NCBI GenBank assembly: GCA_900635465.1
Contig: LR134135.1
Coordinates: forward strand, 3,720,001 to 3,784,000
DNA length: 64,000 nucleotides
Reading direction: 5' to 3'
Source of the DNA: Lelliottia amnigena
GTDB lineage: Bacteria > Pseudomonadota > Gammaproteobacteria > Enterobacterales > Enterobacteriaceae
Numbering within the stretch: position 1 is the first letter of the stretch; every line of letters starts with the position of its first letter. Below are positions 62,316-64,000 of the stretch, one piece after another. Position numbers and translations under genes: made by a program. Below the pieces are notes generated by a model. The model was not told the DNA's origin. It did no database searches and saw only the letters and a list, made by a program, of their open reading frames with translations.

Positions 62316-62978
62316 ATGGAACTTTTGACCCAATTACTGAATGCCTTATGGGCCCAGGATTTCGAAACCCTGGCCAATCCCTCCATGATTGGCATGCTCT
62401 ATTTCGTCTTGTTTATGATTCTGTTCCTTGAGAACGGACTGCTTCCCGCTGCGTTTCTCCCTGGCGACAGCTTACTGGTGTTGGTGGGTGTTTTGTGCGC
62501 GAAAGGCGCCATGGAATTCCCCCAGACCGTGCTCCTGCTGACTATCGCCGCCAGCCTCGGATGCTGGGTGAGCTATATCCAGGGACGATGGCTGGGCAAT
62601 ACGCGTATTGTCCAGAACTGGCTTTCTCATCTTCCGGCGCATTACCACCAGCGAGCACACCACCTGTTCCATAAACATGGTCTTTCGGCCCTGTTGATTG
62701 CCCGGTTCATCGCTTTTGTTCGTACACTTCTACCGACCATCGCTGGCCTGTCTGGCCTGAACAACGCACGTTTCCAGTTCTTTAACTGGATGAGCGGTCT
62801 GCTGTGGGTCCTGATTTTAACCAGCCTCGGATATCTGCTGGGCAAGACGCCGGTGTTCCTGAAATACGAAGACCAGTTGATGTCCTGCCTGATGTTGCTC
62901 CCGGTTGTGCTGCTGGTCTTTGGTCTGCTCGGCTCGCTGTACGTGCTGTTGAAAAAGAAATACGGGGCCAGGAGCTAA
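62316..62978 (+). CDS. yqjA: YqjA, DedA-family membrane protein
   Basis: A 220-aa DedA-family inner-membrane protein with about five hydrophobic segments; the conserved family patterns [18 protein letters not shown] and [27 protein letters not shown] contain the essential Glu, Asp and Arg residues. DedA proteins support proton-dependent export and lipid-carrier recycling; E. coli YqjA is needed at alkaline pH. It is coupled to mzrA (1-nt gap). Confidence 0.95.
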   Translation: MELLTQLLNALWAQDFETLANPSMIGMLYFVLFMILFLENGLLPAAFLPGDSLLVLVGVLCAKGAMEFPQTVLLLTIAASLGCWVSYIQGRWLGNTRIVQNWLSHLPAHYHQRAHHLFHKHGLSALLIARFIAFVRTLLPTIAGLSGLNNARFQFFNWMSGLLWVLILTSLGYLLGKTPVFLKYEDQLMSCLMLLPVVLLVFGLLGSLYVLLKKKYGARS

Positions 62979-62979
62979 T

Positions 62980-63363
62980 ATGGTTATTTCGCCCCTCTCC
63001 CTGCGCCGCATGTCTTATGGGTTAATCGCGCTGGTTCTGCTCAGCACGATGATTCTGGTCTGGACCGCAGTTCAGCATCAGGAATCTACCCTGGCGATTC
63101 GCCCTGTGAGTCAGGGGGCGAGCGTCCCTGACGGTTTTTATATCTGGCATCATCTGGATGCGAACGGCATTCAGTTTAAAAGCATCACGCCGCAGGATGA
63201 CGTTTTGCTGATTAAGTTTGATTCCAGCGCGCAAAGCGCCGCAGCGAAAGTCGTTCTCGACCGCTCCCTGCCGCGCGGCTACATCATTGCGCTGCAGGAC
63301 GATCAAAGCCAGACAGCAGTGTGGTTAACGCGACTGCGTGACACATCGCATCGATTTGGTTAA
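62980..63363 (+). CDS. mzrA: MzrA, EnvZ modulator
   Basis: A 127-aa inner-membrane protein with one N-terminal helix (about 11-30) and a periplasmic domain, equal in length to E. coli MzrA (YqjB). It binds EnvZ and links Cpx signalling to EnvZ/Omp[12 protein letters not shown] and the C-terminal LRDTSHRFG match. Confidence 0.93.
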   Translation: MVISPLSLRRMSYGLIALVLLSTMILVWTAVQHQESTLAIRPVSQGASVPDGFYIWHHLDANGIQFKSITPQDDVLLIKFDSSAQSAAAKVVLDRSLPRGYIIALQDDQSQTAVWLTRLRDTSHRFG

Positions 63364-63515
63364 TTTCCTATATTCTGAATCTTTTCACTCACTTTGGTGA
63401 TTCCCCCGTTTACTTACTATGCTTAAGTACGCGGAGCACCCACAGATGTTCTCCGCATGATACTGGACCGCGGCATTCTCTTTAAAACGCCGTAACACAA
63501 TGGAAGGTTTCTATA

Positions 63516-63884
63516 ATGAAATACCGCATCACTCTGGCTTTGGCCCTTTTTTCTTTGAGCACAGCTTCCTTTGCAAACTCTCTCTGTCAGGAGAAAGAAC
63601 AGGACATTCAGCGTGAGATCAGTTATGCCGAAAAGCATAACAATCAGAACCGCATTGATGGCCTGAAAAAAGCGTTAAGTGAAGTAAAAGCCAACTGTTC
63701 GGACAGCAAGCTGCGTGCCGATCACCAGAAGAAAATCGCTGAACAAAAGGAAGAGATTGCTGAACGCCGTCACGACCTGAAAGAGGCGCAAGAGAAAGGT
63801 GATGCGGATAAGATTGCAAAGCGCGAAGAAAAGTTGAAAGAGGCTCAGGAAGAACTGAAAGCTCTTGAAGCTCGCGATTATTGA
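63516..63884 (+). CDS. yqjC: YqjC, periplasmic DUF1090 protein
   Basis: A 122-aa protein with a signal peptide ending ASFA and a mature helical, charged DUF1090 domain with two Cys. GGAAGGT lies before ATG 63516. Role unknown; it precedes yqjD as in E. coli. Confidence 0.92.
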   Translation: MKYRITLALALFSLSTASFANSLCQEKEQDIQREISYAEKHNNQNRIDGLKKALSEVKANCSDSKLRADHQKKIAEQKEEIAERRHDLKEAQEKGDADKIAKREEKLKEAQEELKALEARDY

Positions 63885-63913
63885 GTTAACGGAAATCTCA
63901 ACAGGAGAAAATC

Positions 63914-64000
63914 ATGTCTAAAGATACTACTTCAGAACACCTGCGCGCTGAGTTGAAATCCCTGGCCGATACCCTGGAAGAGGTGCTGAACTCTTCGACC
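63914..64000 (+). CDS. yqjD: YqjD, ribosome-associated membrane protein (partial)
   Basis: The first 29 residues (MSKDTTSEHLRAELKSLADT, then LEEVLNSST) match the N-terminus of YqjD, an ElaB/YgaM-family protein with a C-terminal membrane anchor that tethers ribosomes in stationary phase. The gene is cut by the right edge. AGGAG precedes the ATG. Confidence 0.9.
   Translation, partial: MSKDTTSEHLRAELKSLADTLEEVLNSST

Overview
This window looks like the chromosome of a member of the Enterobacteriaceae close to Enterobacter or Lelliottia. From about 31 kb to the right edge the gene order is the familiar enteric one: yqjH-yqjI, aer, patA, fadH, rlmG, ygjP, ygjR, alx, sstT, uxaA-uxaC, exuT, exuR, yqjA, mzrA, yqjC, yqjD. 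A complete lsr (autoinducer-2) cluster sits between patA and fadH, which is not the E. coli K-12 arrangement. The genus is inferred from order and protein similarity recalled from memory, not from a search.

Left part (1 to about 24,094): an integrated, defence-rich genomic island. Its right end is marked by a tyrosine integrase gene and a 47-bp copy of the 3' half of the tRNA-Ile2 gene ileX (24048-24094). The intact ileX and the left end of the island must lie left of the window. The cargo in order is: a type I Zorya system (zorABCD on the minus strand, zorD cut by the window edge); a type IC-like restriction-modification system (hsdM-hsdS-hsdR) preceded by a stand-alone half-size HsdS gene whose frame is broken at a G8 tract; a three-gene operon of unknown role (YaaW-like protein with a frameshift, SF1-like helicase with altered Walker motifs, TPR protein with a cold-shock-like tail); P4/inovirus-like satellite genes (Gp2-like, YfjI-like DUF3987, AlpA); an AT-rich coiled-coil protein; a Fic protein translationally linked to the integrase; and the integrase with a cluster of 12-bp repeats upstream.

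Middle part (24.1-31 kb): about 1 kb after the ileX terminator holds no convincing gene. An orphan type VI secretion cassette follows: hcp, an L,D-transpeptidase-fold effector of the Tlde1 (DUF2778) type, and four small membrane or exported proteins that probably include the immunity factor. Next come a RidA-like gene divergent from a TetR regulator with two palindromic sites between them, an unidentified 191-aa protein, a YoaC-like protein and a coiled-coil J-domain protein.

Right part (31-64 kb): core metabolism, sensing and envelope genes. yqjH/yqjI handle iron and nickel. Two chemoreceptors (a 4HB-type MCP and Aer) each have a clear sigma-28 promoter. patA has a sigma-54 promoter with an NtrC-like site. 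The lsr operon is complete in layout, but lsrD is frameshifted at a G6 run. A two-hairpin intergenic repeat recurs after fadH, alx and sstT, with partial copies after lsrK, and an ERIC element follows ygjP. The hexuronate genes uxaA-uxaC and exuT diverge from a region with CRP-like sites, followed by exuR.

Three single-base frameshifts (6.7, 13.3 and 42.1 kb) all lie at or beside runs of G or C. They may be real (phase variation or decay) or assembly errors, and the sequence alone cannot decide.
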